Notes: a model not told the origin generated them from the letters alone. 64,000 nt of DNA from Alphaproteobacteria bacterium (GCA_947474565.1 CANJIS010000010.1:1-64000); one strand, 5' to 3'. Numbered from the stretch's first letter, positions 34,333 to 44,158 are shown. A program made the numbers and translations.

Positions 34333-34426
34333 TTGTCATTCCCGCGAAAGCGGGAATCCCGCAGGCGCGTCCGCGAGCCAATGGGTTTTTTTCATCTGGA
34401 TGCCCGCTCTCCGGCGGGCATGACAA
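34333..34426. repeat. 94-bp intergenic element bounded by TTGTCAT/ATGACAA inverted ends
   Basis: The left end carries the hairpin ATTCCCGC-GAAA-GCGGGAAT (34338-34357) and the right end ATGCCCGC-tctcc-GGCGGGCAT (34400-34421). The extreme ends TTGTCAT (34333-34339) and ATGACAA (34420-34426) are exact inverted repeats. It lies 12 bases after ligA and may contribute to ending that transcript. The left hairpin recurs at 57632 and, degenerate, at 28238, so this is a dispersed genomic repeat. Confidence 0.75.
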
Positions 34427-34493
34427 GTGCAGCAGCCTTGACAGCCTCCGTCCAGAGTCCTCTCCTTTGGCGAAATAATCAGGGAGACGACCC

Positions 34494-35360
34494 ATGTGCG
34501 ATGAATTCATTCATCCCGGTCTGGTGACGGACGACAGGCTTTCCCGCCGCAGCTTCGGATTTTTGACCGGGGCTGTGGCCGTGGCGGCGGCAGCACCGGC
34601 CCTGGCCCAATCCAATGTCACCGAAACCGATGTGACGGTGAAGACCGCCGACGGCAATTGCGATGCGGTGCTGTTTCATCCGCAAGGGCAGGGCAATTGG
34701 CCTGCCGTGCTGATCTGGCCTGATATCATGGGTCTGCGCCCGGCCTACCGCGACATGGGCCGCCGTCTGGCCGCGCAGGGCTACACAGTCTTGATACCCA
34801 ATCCCTTCTATCGCTCGGCCAAGGCACCGGTGATCGGCGACAATTTCGATTTCAGCAATCCGGAACAGCGCGCCCGGCTGACCGGGTATCGCAACGCCAT
34901 GTCGAATGACGGCATCGATCATGATGCCCAGGCCTATCTGGCGTTTCTGGATGCGCAAGCACAGACCAACAAGGCCAAAAAGGCCGGCGTGCAGGGTTAC
35001 TGCATGGGCGGCGCGCTTTCTTTCCGTACGGCGGCAGCGGTGCCGAACCGCATCGGCGCGGTGGGCAGCTTCCATGGCGGCAACGGCATGGTGACCAAGA
35101 ATCCGGACAGCCCGCATTTGCTGATCGCCAAGACCAACGCCGCCTATGTGGTCGGCCAAGCCAAGAACGATGACGCCCAGGCCCCCACGGTGAAGGATGA
35201 TCTCAAAGCCGCTTTCGCCGCCGCCAAAAAGACGGCGACGGTCGAAGTCTATCAGGCCGATCATGGCTGGTGCGTCAAAGGCAGCGCGGTTTACAACGAA
35301 GGCGAAGCCGAACGGGCCTGGACGGCGCTGAGCGCGATGTACAAGGCGAACTTGGCCTAA
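34494..35360 (+). CDS. Exported dienelactone hydrolase family protein
   Basis: A 288-residue alpha/beta hydrolase. The N terminus has a twin-arginine-type signal (LSRRSFGFLTGAVAVAAAAP) ending near ALAQ, so the enzyme is likely exported folded. The nucleophile is the Cys of GYCMGG (about residue 167), as in dienelactone hydrolases; the catalytic His is in QADHGW near residue 262, with an acidic residue in the KNDDAQAP segment between them. The substrate is unknown: family members hydrolyse lactones and small esters. It is preceded by a good ribosome site (GGGAGAC) and convergent with pepP. Confidence 0.85.
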   Translation: MCDEFIHPGLVTDDRLSRRSFGFLTGAVAVAAAAPALAQSNVTETDVTVKTADGNCDAVLFHPQGQGNWPAVLIWPDIMGLRPAYRDMGRRLAAQGYTVLIPNPFYRSAKAPVIGDNFDFSNPEQRARLTGYRNAMSNDGIDHDAQAYLAFLDAQAQTNKAKKAGVQGYCMGGALSFRTAAAVPNRIGAVGSFHGGNGMVTKNPDSPHLLIAKTNAAYVVGQAKNDDAQAPTVKDDLKAAFAAAKKTATVEVYQADHGWCVKGSAVYNEGEAERAWTALSAMYKANLA

Positions 35361-35380
35361 ACGGGCGCGTCGTGCGACAA

Positions 35381-37207
35381 TTAAACAGCCCGCGTGGCTT
35401 TTTCGAGCCAGATGCGGACGTCTTCGTCCACCAGCGGGCGGATCACATCCTGCACGCGGACGTGATAGGCATTCAGCCAGTCGCGTTCGCTTGCCGTCAG
35501 CAATCCGGGCTCGACCAGATTGATGTCCAGCGGCACCAAGGTGATGGTCTCGAACCCCATCATCTTGCGCTCGCCGCCAGGCAGATCTTCGCCCTTGGTC
35601 ACCACCACAAGATTTTCGAGGCGGATGCCGTAAGCGCCCGTCTTGTAGGAGCCCGGTTCATTGGAACAGATCATGCCGGGCATCAGCTTCTGGCTGACCG
35701 GCCGCTTGGAAATATTCTGCGGCCCTTCATGCACCGAGAGGTATGAGCCAACGCCATGGCCGGTGCCATGGTCGTAATCGAGCCCCGCTTCCCATAACGG
35801 CCGGCGCGCAAAGGAATCCAGCTGCATGCCGATGGTGCCGTCAGGAAAACGCGCCGTGGCGAGCGCGATATGACCCTTGAGCACACGGGTGAAGCGATCT
35901 TTCATTTCCACCGTGGGCGTGCCCACCATCACGGTGCGGGTGATGTCGGTGGTGCCGTCGGGATATTGCGCCCCGGAATCGATCAGGAAAATTTCGTCCT
36001 TGTTGATCGTGCGGTTGGTGGAGCGGGTGACGCGGTAATGCACAATCGCGCCATTGCTGCCGGCGCCCGAAATGGAATCGAAGGAGAGATCGGATAGGCA
36101 CCCGGTGGCGCGGCGGAAGCCTTCCAGCGCTTCGGCGGCGGCGATTTCGGTCAGGCTGCCATCGGCAGCGGCCGTCTCAAACCAGCAAAGGAACCGCGCC
36201 ATCGCCACGCCGTCGCGGATATGGGCCTTGCGCATCCCTTCCACTTCCAGCGGGTTCTTGCACGCCTTGGGCAACTGGCAGGGATCGGGCTGATGCTTGA
36301 TGGTGGCCCCCGCCCGGTGCAGCCGGTCCAGCACCGCGGCGGCGGCCGTGGCGGGATCGGCGATGACTTTCTTTCCCTTCATCGCGTCCAGGGCGCTGGG
36401 AAACTCCGCCGGTGCATGCAGTCGCACGCCGGGGCCCAGATGCTCGGCCAATCCCGCGCTGCGCTTTTTTTCGTCCAGATACAGATCCACTGTGGCGTCG
36501 GCGTTCAGGATGGCAAAAGCCAGGGCGAAAGGCGTATGCGGCACGTCATGGCCGCGAATGTTCAAGAGCCAGCAGACGGAATCCGCCAACGTGATCACGG
36601 CCGCGTCGGCGCCGGCCTTCTTCAGTTCGGCCGCCAGCTTGGCGCGTTTGTCTTCGCTCTTTTCGCCCGCCAGGTTGAGCGGGTGCGGCACGGCCGCCTC
36701 CGTGGGCGGCGGCGGCTGGTCCTTCCAGATCGCGTCGATGGGGTTGGTGTCACAAGCCTCCAGCGTGCCGCCGGCCTTTTCCGCTGCTTGCCGTATACCC
36801 GCCACGGCGTTGGCGGTGGAAAGCCAGGGGTCGTAACCCAGCTTGGCGCCGCGCGGCAGATGATCGGGAATCCAGCCGCGCGGTCCTTCTTCGACCAGAT
36901 CGCGGGGATCGAACAGCTTGGTGTCGGTCTGGGCCTGCACCTGGAGTGTATAACGCCCATCGGTGAACACGGCGGCCTTGTCCATCAGCACGACAGCCGC
37001 GCCCGCCGAACCGGTAAAGGCGGTCAGCCAGGCCAATCGCTCAGCGCGGGCGGGAAGATATTCACTCTGATGTTCATCGGAATGGGGAATCAGAAATCCG
37101 TCCAGCCCGCGGCGCTTCAGTTCGTCGCGCAACGCTTTAAGCCGCGGCGCGCACTGGGCCGCATCGCTGACATCATCATAGCTCTGGAAGGGCGTGTTTT
37201 TATCCAT
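35381..37207 (-). CDS. Xaa-Pro aminopeptidase (M24B, long form)
   Basis: A 608-residue metallopeptidase removing N-terminal residues before proline. Two creatinase-like N-terminal domains (DGFLIPHSDEHQSEYLP; FTDGRYTLQVQAQ) precede the pita-bread catalytic domain with metal ligands in FLIDSGAQYPDGTTDITRT (two Asp), GTGHGVGSYLSVHEGP (His) and CSNEPGSY and GIRLENLVVV (two Glu). The length and three-domain form match the APP1-type long aminopeptidases common in alphaproteobacteria. The frame is open to 37363; 37207 begins with MDKNTPFQSYDD and leaves nine bases after the prmA stop. Confidence 0.93.
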   Translation of the reverse strand: MDKNTPFQSYDDVSDAAQCAPRLKALRDELKRRGLDGFLIPHSDEHQSEYLPARAERLAWLTAFTGSAGAAVVLMDKAAVFTDGRYTLQVQAQTDTKLFDPRDLVEEGPRGWIPDHLPRGAKLGYDPWLSTANAVAGIRQAAEKAGGTLEACDTNPIDAIWKDQPPPPTEAAVPHPLNLAGEKSEDKRAKLAAELKKAGADAAVITLADSVCWLLNIRGHDVPHTPFALAFAILNADATVDLYLDEKKRSAGLAEHLGPGVRLHAPAEFPSALDAMKGKKVIADPATAAAAVLDRLHRAGATIKHQPDPCQLPKACKNPLEVEGMRKAHIRDGVAMARFLCWFETAAADGSLTEIAAAEALEGFRRATGCLSDLSFDSISGAGSNGAIVHYRVTRSTNRTINKDEIFLIDSGAQYPDGTTDITRTVMVGTPTVEMKDRFTRVLKGHIALATARFPDGTIGMQLDSFARRPLWEAGLDYDHGTGHGVGSYLSVHEGPQNISKRPVSQKLMPGMICSNEPGSYKTGAYGIRLENLVVVTKGEDLPGGERKMMGFETITLVPLDINLVEPGLLTASERDWLNAYHVRVQDVIRPLVDEDVRIWLEKATRAV

Positions 37208-37217
37208 GCCCGTCAGG

Positions 37218-38072
37218 TTAGCGTCTCGGCTTCTCCAGCACCAGCGCGCTCCAGGGCCCGTCGCGGCGGATTCCGGCAAGCCGCAAGCGATGATAAAAAG
37301 AGATGACCATCTTTTCCTGATTGTGCAGCAGGCCCGACAGCACCAGCGTTCCGCCCGGCGCAACTGCCGCGCCGATATCCCGCGCCAGCCTTGTCAGCGG
37401 CCCGGCCAATATATTGGCGACGATCAGGTCATAGGGCGCGCCCCGCGCCAGCGCCGGATTGCTCATGCCATCCGCCACCACACCCGTTACCCACGGTCCC
37501 ACGCCATTCAGCCAGGCATTTTCATCGGTCACTTCCACCGCCACCGGATCGATGTCGGAAGCCAGGACTTTGCGCTTCCACAATTTGGCGGCGCCGATGG
37601 CGATCAGCCCGGTGCCGCAGCCCAGATCCAGAACATGCGTAAAGCGCCGCTTGCGCGCCAGGTCGCTCAGCACCGCAAGGCAAAGCGCAGTGGTCTCGTG
37701 GTGCCCGGTGCCGAAGGCCAGCCCGGCCTCGATCCGGATCGGGATCACGCCATCGGGCACCCGGCCCTGGTCGTGCGCGCCATAGACGAAGAAGCGTCCG
37801 GCCCGGACCGGCGGCAGGCCTTCCTGGGACAGGGCAATCCAGTCCTGGTCGGGCAGGGGCTCCACGGTCACCGTCTGGCCTGCCAGGCGAGTCAGGAAGG
37901 CGGCGTCCGGCTCTTCCACATACAGCGCTTCCACCACCGCGCCGGGGCCGAACGGCTCCTCCACGATCAGGACGGCCTGGGGCTCAGACGCCAGCTCCAG
38001 CAGCGACGCCATGTCGGGCGCGGCCTGTTTCACAAGGGCGACAGAGGCTTTCCACAGAGGCGGGGCGGGCAT
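37218..38072 (-). CDS. prmA: Ribosomal protein L11 methyltransferase
   Basis: A 284-residue SAM-dependent methyltransferase that trimethylates ribosomal protein L11. An N-terminal substrate-recognition domain (about 1-90) is followed by the catalytic domain with GLAFGTGHHETTALCLAVL, the SAM motif VLDLGCGTGLIAIGAAKL, ASDIDPVAVEV, and the substrate-binding IVANILAGPL. These are diagnostic for PrmA. The frame is open to 38177, which would overlap the divergent cupin gene; 38072 is the better start. It is probably co-transcribed with pepP. Confidence 0.93.
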   Translation of the reverse strand: MPAPPLWKASVALVKQAAPDMASLLELASEPQAVLIVEEPFGPGAVVEALYVEEPDAAFLTRLAGQTVTVEPLPDQDWIALSQEGLPPVRAGRFFVYGAHDQGRVPDGVIPIRIEAGLAFGTGHHETTALCLAVLSDLARKRRFTHVLDLGCGTGLIAIGAAKLWKRKVLASDIDPVAVEVTDENAWLNGVGPWVTGVVADGMSNPALARGAPYDLIVANILAGPLTRLARDIGAAVAPGGTLVLSGLLHNQEKMVISFYHRLRLAGIRRDGPWSALVLEKPRR

Positions 38073-38114
38073 AGGCTTGGGTTCCGGATTTCCCGCCACC
38101 CATAGAGGAACGCC

Positions 38115-38606
38115 ATGAAGCCCGCCATCCTTCTTGTTGCCGCTGTTTTGAGTTTCCCGTCCCTGGCGTTCGCGCAAGGCGCGGCCCCCGCGCCCGACAT
38201 CAAGGCGCTGGCGACTTCGGCCCAGGTTCAGGAGTTGATCGCCAAGGCCAAGGCGATGCCGCCAAAGCCCCTGATCTCCCAGCCCATCGTTGGCACCGGG
38301 GCTGCGCGCGCCAATCTGGAATACCGGTCAGGCCCGGCCAACCCGGCTTCGATCCATGACAATGAGCATGAGCTTTTCTATGTGATTGAAGGTTCGGGCA
38401 CCCTGACCAGCGGCGGCACGCTGGTAAACGGCAAGCGCAGCAATCCCGCCAACCAGTCCGGCGACTCCATCACCGGCGGTACCGATACCCATCTCGCCAA
38501 GGGTGATTTCATGATTGTGCCGGCAGGTGCAGCGCACCAGATCACGGCGGATGCGGGCGGCGCCATTGCGCTGATGACCTTCCACGCCGCAGCGACCGCG
38601 CCGTAA
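38115..38606 (+). CDS. Exported cupin-domain protein
   Basis: A 163-residue secreted protein. Signal peptide residues 1-20 (MKPAILLVAAVLSFPSLAFA). The mature part holds one cupin barrel: the first motif is around HDNEHELFYVIEGSGTLTSG with candidate metal ligands His and Glu, and the second around KGDFMIVPAGAAHQITAD with a His. The fold covers sugar isomerases, oxygenases and non-enzymatic binders, so no reaction can be assigned. It is divergent from prmA and convergent with uvrD (2 bases between stops). Confidence 0.8.
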   Translation: MKPAILLVAAVLSFPSLAFAQGAAPAPDIKALATSAQVQELIAKAKAMPPKPLISQPIVGTGAARANLEYRSGPANPASIHDNEHELFYVIEGSGTLTSGGTLVNGKRSNPANQSGDSITGGTDTHLAKGDFMIVPAGAAHQITADAGGAIALMTFHAAATAP

Positions 38607-38608
38607 AC

Positions 38609-40933
38609 TCAGGCGCTTTGCACGAACTGGTCGATGACTTTCTTTTCGCCGGCCTTGTCGAAATCCACCGTCAGCTTGTTGCCTTCGACAAAGCTGACGC
38701 GGCCATAGCCGAACTTCTGGTGAAACACGCGATCACCTTTTGAATAATGCGAAGCGCTGGGATCGGACGTCTGCGCGCTCCAGGCCTGCGCCTCGATCAT
38801 GGGCGGGCGCTGGCGCACGCCGGATGCGGCGGCGCGATTGGCCTGGGCCCGCTTCCAGCCCGGTGAGTTATAGGTGCTGGCGAAAGCCGCGCCGCCGGCA
38901 TTGTCGCGAAAGCCGGTGGCGCCGCCGTAAAAGCCTTCATCCATCACGGCGTCGATATTCTCTTCTGGAATTTCTTTCAGAAAGCGCGAGGGCAGGGCGC
39001 TTTGCCAGCTGCCATGCACACGGCGATTGGCGGCAAAGGACATGCGAATGCGCTGGCGCGCCCGCGTCAGGCCGACATAGGCCAGCCGCCGTTCTTCTTC
39101 CAGGCCCGCCAAACCATTTTCGTCCATGGTGCGCTGGGAGGGAAACAGGCCTTCTTCCCAACCGGGCAGGAACACGGTGTTGAATTCCAGTCCTTTGGCG
39201 GCATGCAGGGTCATCAGGTTGATGCGGTCGCCGCTTTCGTCCTGGGCGATCTCCATCACCAGCGAGACATGCTCCAGGAACGCCGCCAGCGATTCAAAGC
39301 TTTCCATCGAGCGGACGAATTCTTTTAAATTGTCCAGCCTTCCTGGCGCTTCCGCCGACTTGTCGGCCTTGAGCATTTCGGTATAGCCGCTTTCATCCAG
39401 AACCATTTCCGCCAGTTCGGGATGGGGTAGAACCTTGGCGGTGTCGCTCCAGCGGGAAAAATTTGCGCTCAGCTCGGCCAGCGCTTTGCGCGCCTTGGGC
39501 GGCAACTCGTCGGTATCGGCAATGTCGCGCGCTGCCGCCAAAAGCGGCATCTGCCGGGCCCTGGCATAGGCATGCAGCGATGCAACGCTGGCATCGCCGA
39601 TGCCGCGCTTGGGCTTGTTGACGATGCGCTCGAATGCCAGGTCATCATCGCCCTGCGCAATTAGTCGCAGATAGGCCATGGCGTCTCGCACTTCGGCGCG
39701 TTCATAAAAACGAGGCCCGCCGATTACGCGATAGGGCAGGCCAAGCGCAATAAAGCGGTCTTCGAATTCGCGCATCTGGAAAGAGGCGCGCACCAGAATT
39801 GCCATCTCGGCGAACTTCTGGCCCTGGCGATGCAAATCTTCGGCTTCGGCCGCGACATTGCGGGCTTCTTCTTCCGCATCCCACACGCCCTGCACTTTGA
39901 TCTTTTCGCCGGCATCGCCTTCGGTCCACAGCGTCTTGCCAAGCCGGCCCTTGTTGGCGGCGATCAGACCCGAGGCAGCGCCCAGAATTATCGGCGTCGA
40001 ACGGTAATTGCGCTCCAGCCGTATGACTTTGGCGCCGGGGAAGTCGCGCTCGAAGCGCAAAATGTTTTCCACTTCCGCGCCCCGCCAGCCGTAAATGCTT
40101 TGATCGTCATCACCGACGACGCAGACATTGCCGCTCTGGCTGGCCAGCAGTTTTAGCCACAGATACTGAACCACATTGGTGTCCTGATATTCGTCCACCA
40201 GCATGTAGCGAAAGCGGTCGCGATAATCGGCCAGGATATCGGGATGGCTGCGCAGGATGGTCAGCACTTCCAGCAACAGGTCGCCGAAGTCGGCGGCATT
40301 CAGCGCTTTCAGCCGGTCCTGATACTGGCGATAGAGCAGCTTGCCCTTGCCGAAGGCGTAGCCTTGCGCTTCCGCCTCCGAAACGTCTTCGGGCCGCTGC
40401 CCCTTGTTCTTCCAGCCGTCGATCATCGAGGCCAGCGCGCGCGCCGGCCAGCGTTTCTCGTCAATGCCTTCGGCCTCGATCAACTGCTTCATCAGGCGCA
40501 ACTGATCGTCGGCATCCAGGATGGTGAAGTTCGATTTCAGTCCTGCCAGTTCGGCATGGCGGCGCAGCATCTTGGCGCCGATGGAATGGAAGGTGCCCAG
40601 CCATTGCATCCCTTCCACCACGCCGCCGATCAGGGCGCCGATGCGCTCCTTCATTTCGCGCGCGGCTTTGTTGGTGAAGGTGACGGCCAGGATTTGCCCC
40701 GGCCAGGCCCGCCGCGTCGCCAGGATATGCGCCAGCCGCGTCGTCAGCACCCGCGTCTTGCCTGTGCCCGCGCCGGCCAGCACCAGCACCGCGCCATCCG
40801 CCGCCTCCACCGCCTCGCGCTGTTCCTTGTTCAGGCCCGCCAGATAGGGCGGATCGCGCAGAACAGGCGCAGCTTCGCCCTCGTTGAACGCAGCGTCCAA
40901 CGGGTCGGAATAGCGGTCGCCATAGCCGCTCAA
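38609..40933 (-). CDS. uvrD: UvrD/PcrA-family DNA helicase II
   Basis: A 774-residue SF1A helicase for nucleotide excision and mismatch repair. Motifs: Q motif region LNKEQREAVEAADG, Walker A AGAGTGKTRVLT, motif II VDEYQDTN, motif III GDDDQSIYGWRGAE, motif IV region IRLERNYRST, motif V LMTLHAAKGLEFNTVF and motif VI VGLTRARQRIRM. The C terminus has a Tudor-like SKGDRVFHQKFGYGRV domain that binds RNA polymerase in UvrD/PcrA proteins. Length is slightly above E. coli UvrD. It lies 63 bases downstream of the DUF4169 gene and may be expressed with it. Confidence 0.95.
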   Translation of the reverse strand: MSGYGDRYSDPLDAAFNEGEAAPVLRDPPYLAGLNKEQREAVEAADGAVLVLAGAGTGKTRVLTTRLAHILATRRAWPGQILAVTFTNKAAREMKERIGALIGGVVEGMQWLGTFHSIGAKMLRRHAELAGLKSNFTILDADDQLRLMKQLIEAEGIDEKRWPARALASMIDGWKNKGQRPEDVSEAEAQGYAFGKGKLLYRQYQDRLKALNAADFGDLLLEVLTILRSHPDILADYRDRFRYMLVDEYQDTNVVQYLWLKLLASQSGNVCVVGDDDQSIYGWRGAEVENILRFERDFPGAKVIRLERNYRSTPIILGAASGLIAANKGRLGKTLWTEGDAGEKIKVQGVWDAEEEARNVAAEAEDLHRQGQKFAEMAILVRASFQMREFEDRFIALGLPYRVIGGPRFYERAEVRDAMAYLRLIAQGDDDLAFERIVNKPKRGIGDASVASLHAYARARQMPLLAAARDIADTDELPPKARKALAELSANFSRWSDTAKVLPHPELAEMVLDESGYTEMLKADKSAEAPGRLDNLKEFVRSMESFESLAAFLEHVSLVMEIAQDESGDRINLMTLHAAKGLEFNTVFLPGWEEGLFPSQRTMDENGLAGLEEERRLAYVGLTRARQRIRMSFAANRRVHGSWQSALPSRFLKEIPEENIDAVMDEGFYGGATGFRDNAGGAAFASTYNSPGWKRAQANRAAASGVRQRPPMIEAQAWSAQTSDPSASHYSKGDRVFHQKFGYGRVSFVEGNKLTVDFDKAGEKKVIDQFVQSA

Positions 40934-40996
40934 GGAAGAAAACGGGAATCTGGAGGCATGAGAACGATATTAGAACGAAGGGGCAAAAAAGCCCAA

Positions 40997-41194
40997 CTAT
41001 TTGTCCTGATCTATATCGTCATCGAGGCGGCTATTTTCCAGTCTCTGCGTGCTCAGTTCCGAGCGCACCCTGGCCAGATCGCGCAGCTTTTTGGGGGTGC
41101 CATGAACCACCCGGTTGGCCTGCGCGGTCTTATCTTTTTCAGCCTTTGCCTTCACCTTTCGGGCCCGGCGCAGATTGATGATCTCAGTCCCCAT
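40997..41194 (-). CDS. DUF4169 family small protein
   Basis: A 65-residue very basic and helical protein starting MGTEIINLRRARKVKAKAEK, matching the short DUF4169 family of alphaproteobacteria (N-terminal EIVNLRRARKAKAR-like motif followed by a charged helix and a conserved ANRxxHG segment). Function is unknown. It starts five bases after the GST stop, in the fumC run of genes, where such proteins commonly sit. Confidence 0.8.
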   Translation of the reverse strand: MGTEIINLRRARKVKAKAEKDKTAQANRVVHGTPKKLRDLARVRSELSTQRLENSRLDDDIDQDK

Positions 41195-41199
41195 CTTCC

Positions 41200-41799
41200 C
41201 TAGTCGTTTTCTTTCGCCTGCGCCCGGGCATAGGCGGGCCGATCTGTGATGCGCTTCACATAGGCTTCCAGCAGCGGCGTGGGTTCCAGAAGCGGGCTGC
41301 CCATGAACATTTTGAAGGTGGTGCCCACCAATATGTCGGCGGCAGAGAATTTCTCGCCCAGAAGATAAGGGCCTTTGGCCAGGGTGGCGTTGATGAAAGC
41401 CATCACGTCATCGGTCTTGACCCAGCCGGCCATGCCGCGCGGGACTTCCCATTTCATGTAAGCGCTCATCCAGGCCGGCTCCATCACACCGGCGTAATAG
41501 GAAAGCCACGACACATACGCGCCACGCAGGGGATCGCCCACCACGGGCCCGATACCATTCTGCACAAAGCGGTCGGTCAGATAGAGCGCGATGGCCGAAG
41601 ATTCCCAGACCAGCGTGTCGCCGTCCTTCAGAGCGGGTGATTTGCCGTGGGGATGGGGATTGCCGGGATCAACCTCGCCGCTGCCATCGGGCCGGCGGAT
41701 ATTGGTGATGCGATGGATTTCGTAGGGCGTGCCCAGCTCTTCCAGAAGGAAAATGAAGCGCGAAGAACGCGTGCGAGGGTGATGATAAAGTGTGATCAT
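41200..41799 (-). CDS. Glutathione S-transferase family protein
   Basis: A 199-residue GST-like protein with an N-terminal thioredoxin fold (ITLYHHPRTRSSRFIFLLEE, with Arg/Ser residues where the catalytic Ser/Tyr lies, then GKSPALKDGDTLVWESSAIALYL with the cis-Pro and the glutathione-contacting E-S pair) and a C-terminal helical domain (about 85-195, LLGEKFSAADILVG carrying the N-capping Asp). It probably conjugates or reduces small electrophiles with glutathione. It is in a tight minus-strand gene run (10 bases after the RHH stop). Confidence 0.85.
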   Translation of the reverse strand: MITLYHHPRTRSSRFIFLLEELGTPYEIHRITNIRRPDGSGEVDPGNPHPHGKSPALKDGDTLVWESSAIALYLTDRFVQNGIGPVVGDPLRGAYVSWLSYYAGVMEPAWMSAYMKWEVPRGMAGWVKTDDVMAFINATLAKGPYLLGEKFSAADILVGTTFKMFMGSPLLEPTPLLEAYVKRITDRPAYARAQAKEND

Positions 41800-41809
41800 A
41801 GGCGAAAGC

Positions 41810-42022
41810 CTAGATATTGTTCCGTCTCACGGCAAGCGCATGCAGCCGAAGCGCGCTGGCCAGGGGTTTTTCCCCGCGTGTCAGGTCTATGCGTCCCACC
41901 AGCGCCGCAAGGGCCTGGCCGGTATCTTCGGCTTCCTGGTCCAACACCGCCCAGAATTCCTCTTCCAGCGCCACCGATGTGCGATGACCCGAAAGGGAGA
42001 AGGAGCGTTTCTTGAGGCTCAT
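41810..42022 (-). CDS. Ribbon-helix-helix domain protein
   Basis: A 70-residue protein with the compact RHH fold: a strand (KKRSFSLSGHRTSVAL) and two helices (EEEFWAVLDQEAEDTG; QALAALVGRIDLTR). The RTSVxLE-x-xFW pattern matches the small alphaproteobacterial ribbon-helix-helix family found next to fumC. Such proteins bind DNA as dimers, but no target is known. Its ATG overlaps the stop of the upstream methyltransferase-like gene, so it is translationally coupled. Confidence 0.85.
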   Translation of the reverse strand: MSLKKRSFSLSGHRTSVALEEEFWAVLDQEAEDTGQALAALVGRIDLTRGEKPLASALRLHALAVRRNNI

Positions 42023-42738
42023 GGTTTGCGGAATTTCATGGCTGCCAGTTCCCGCTTCATCTTGGCCCCGCCGGGGCGCGGCGGCATCAGGACTTTTGGC
42101 TTTTTCAGGTTTTTCACGGCGCCTGCTGCCAGCACAGCATTGCGGTCTGTCCAGCCGGGCAGGTCCAGCAGCTTTACTGTGCCGAAAGCGGTCTTCAGAA
42201 GCTTTTCCATATCGCCCGGCACCGGATCGTCATCGTCGGTGACGATGACATTCATCAGGAAAAGCCCGCCACGCTTCTTCAGGCGCGATTTTGCCAGCCG
42301 GAAAAAACCGGCTGTCTGGAATTTCTCCGGCATGCCTTCTGCACCGAAGGCGTCCAGCACCAGCGCGTCATGCCGCACGGGGTGTTTCTTCAGATAGGCC
42401 AGCCCGTCCGCAACCCGGCAGGGAATCTCTGGTGGCATATGGAAATAGCCTTTGGCGATATCGAAGGAGAGGCGGTACCTGTCCACCACCGTCACGGCCA
42501 CGCCGGAACGGTGCAGCATGGTGGCGAGCGTGCCGCCGCCGCAGCCGATCATCAGGACATCCTTGGCGCCTGCCTGATGCAGGAAGCTGTAAATCACATG
42601 GATGTAATCGGCGGTGGAGACGCCGGTGCGGTCCGAAGCGCTCTGGTGATATTCCTGCTGCCAATAGGAAACATGGCCGCTGCGATTGTCATGAACAATG
42701 GCATGGCCGGGCGCTACGGTCCTGCGTTTGCCGGTCAC
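42019..42738 (-). CDS. Spermidine synthase-like class I SAM-fold protein
   Basis: A 239-residue Rossmann-fold protein resembling the spermidine synthase superfamily without the N-terminal tetramerisation domain. Seen: [29 protein letters not shown], here only key residues being the upstream YWQ and YIH motifs, the nucleotide loop [33 protein letters not shown], and [17 protein letters not shown]. The position equivalent to the acidic residue after the second strand is Asp-Arg, as in SAM binders. Whether it makes polyamine or methylates something is open. It overlaps fumC upstream and the RHH gene downstream by four bases each. Confidence 0.65.
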   Translation of the reverse strand: MTGKRRTVAPGHAIVHDNRSGHVSYWQQEYHQSASDRTGVSTADYIHVIYSFLHQAGAKDVLMIGCGGGTLATMLHRSGVAVTVVDRYRLSFDIAKGYFHMPPEIPCRVADGLAYLKKHPVRHDALVLDAFGAEGMPEKFQTAGFFRLAKSRLKKRGGLFLMNVIVTDDDDPVPGDMEKLLKTAFGTVKLLDLPGWTDRNAVLAAGAVKNLKKPKVLMPPRPGGAKMKRELAAMKFRKP

Positions 42739-44129
42739 TTCGGCGCGATCATGTCTTCGGGCCGCACGATGGCGTCGAATTCCGCATCGGTGACATAGCC
42801 GCCGCCCACCGCTTCTTCGCGCAAGGTGGTGCCCTTCTTGTGCGCGGTCTTGGCGATCTTGGCGGCATTGTCATAGCCGATCTTGGGCGCCAGCGCCGTC
42901 ACCAGCATCAGGGAGCGGTTCAGGCCCGCCTGGATATTGTCCAGGCGCGGCTCGATGCCCACCACGCAATTGTCGGTGAAGCTGATCGCGGCGTCGGCCA
43001 TCAGCCGCACGCTCTGCAGGAAGTTATAGGCCATGACCGGATTGTAGACGTTGAGTTCGAAATGACCCTGGCTGCCGGCAAAGGTCAGCGCCGCATTGTT
43101 GCCGAAGATCTGCACACAGACCTGGGTCAAGGCTTCGCACTGGGTGGGATTGACCTTGCCCGGCATGATGGAAGAACCGGGCTCATTTTCCGGCAGCGAC
43201 AGTTCACCAAGGCCAGAGCGCGGCCCCGAACCCAGCAGGCGGATATCGTTGGCGATCTTGAACAGGCTCGCCGCCACCGTGTTGATCGCGCCGTGGCTGA
43301 ACACCATGGCATCATGGGCCGCCAGGGCTTCGAATTTGTTGGGGGCGGTGGTGAAGATCATGCCGGTGATGCGGGCGATGCGTTCGGCCACCATCTTGTC
43401 GAAACCAATAGGGGCGTTCAGACCCGTGCCCACCGCGGTGCCGCCCTGGGCCAATTCCATCAGCTTGGGCATGGTCTGCCCGATGCGCTCAATGCCGTTG
43501 CCGACCTGCTGGGCATAGCCGGAAAATTCCTGGCCCAGCGTGACAGGTGTGGCGTCCTGGGTATGGGTGCGGCCGATCTTGATGATGTCTTTCCAGGCCA
43601 CCGACTTTTCCTTCAGCGCCTTGTGCAGATGATGCAGCGCCGGGATCAGTCTTTTCTCGATCTCTTCCGCCGCCGCGATATGCATGGCGGTGGGATAGGT
43701 GTCGTTGGACGACTGGCTCATATTGACGTGATCGTTGGGATGAACCGGCTTCTTGGAGCCCATCACGCCGCCCAGAATTTCTATGGCGCGGTTGGAGATC
43801 ACTTCGTTGGCGTTCATGTTGCTTTGGGTGCCGGAACCGGTCTGCCACACCACCAGCGGGAAATGATCGTCCAGCTTGCCGTCGATCACTTCCTGGGCGG
43901 CGGCGACAATGGTGTCACCGATCTTCTTGTCCAGTCCGCCCAGCGCCATGTTGGTTTCAGCGGCGGCGCGCTTGACGATGCCCAAGGCGCGGACCACCGG
44001 CTGTGGCTGCTTCTCCCAGCCGATCTTGAAGTTGCCAAGGGAGCGTTGCGCTTGCGCGCCCCAATAGCGGTCGGAGGCGACCTCTACGGGTCCGAACGTG
44101 TCGGTCTCGGTGCGGGTTTTGTCAGCCAT
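42735..44129 (-). CDS. fumC: Class II fumarate hydratase
   Basis: A 464-residue iron-independent fumarase converting fumarate to malate in the TCA cycle. Motifs: [21 protein letters not shown] at the N terminus, [32 protein letters not shown], the catalytic region [15 protein letters not shown] and the superfamily signature [15 protein letters not shown] with its mobile-loop serine. Length matches the family. It is in a minus-strand run after sspB and before the spermidine synthase-like gene (ATGA overlap). Confidence 0.97.
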   Translation of the reverse strand: MADKTRTETDTFGPVEVASDRYWGAQAQRSLGNFKIGWEKQPQPVVRALGIVKRAAAETNMALGGLDKKIGDTIVAAAQEVIDGKLDDHFPLVVWQTGSGTQSNMNANEVISNRAIEILGGVMGSKKPVHPNDHVNMSQSSNDTYPTAMHIAAAEEIEKRLIPALHHLHKALKEKSVAWKDIIKIGRTHTQDATPVTLGQEFSGYAQQVGNGIERIGQTMPKLMELAQGGTAVGTGLNAPIGFDKMVAERIARITGMIFTTAPNKFEALAAHDAMVFSHGAINTVAASLFKIANDIRLLGSGPRSGLGELSLPENEPGSSIMPGKVNPTQCEALTQVCVQIFGNNAALTFAGSQGHFELNVYNPVMAYNFLQSVRLMADAAISFTDNCVVGIEPRLDNIQAGLNRSLMLVTALAPKIGYDNAAKIAKTAHKKGTTLREEAVGGGYVTDAEFDAIVRPEDMIAPK

Positions 44130-44158
44130 GAAACGTCCCCTTCAAAGGAGACCGGCTA

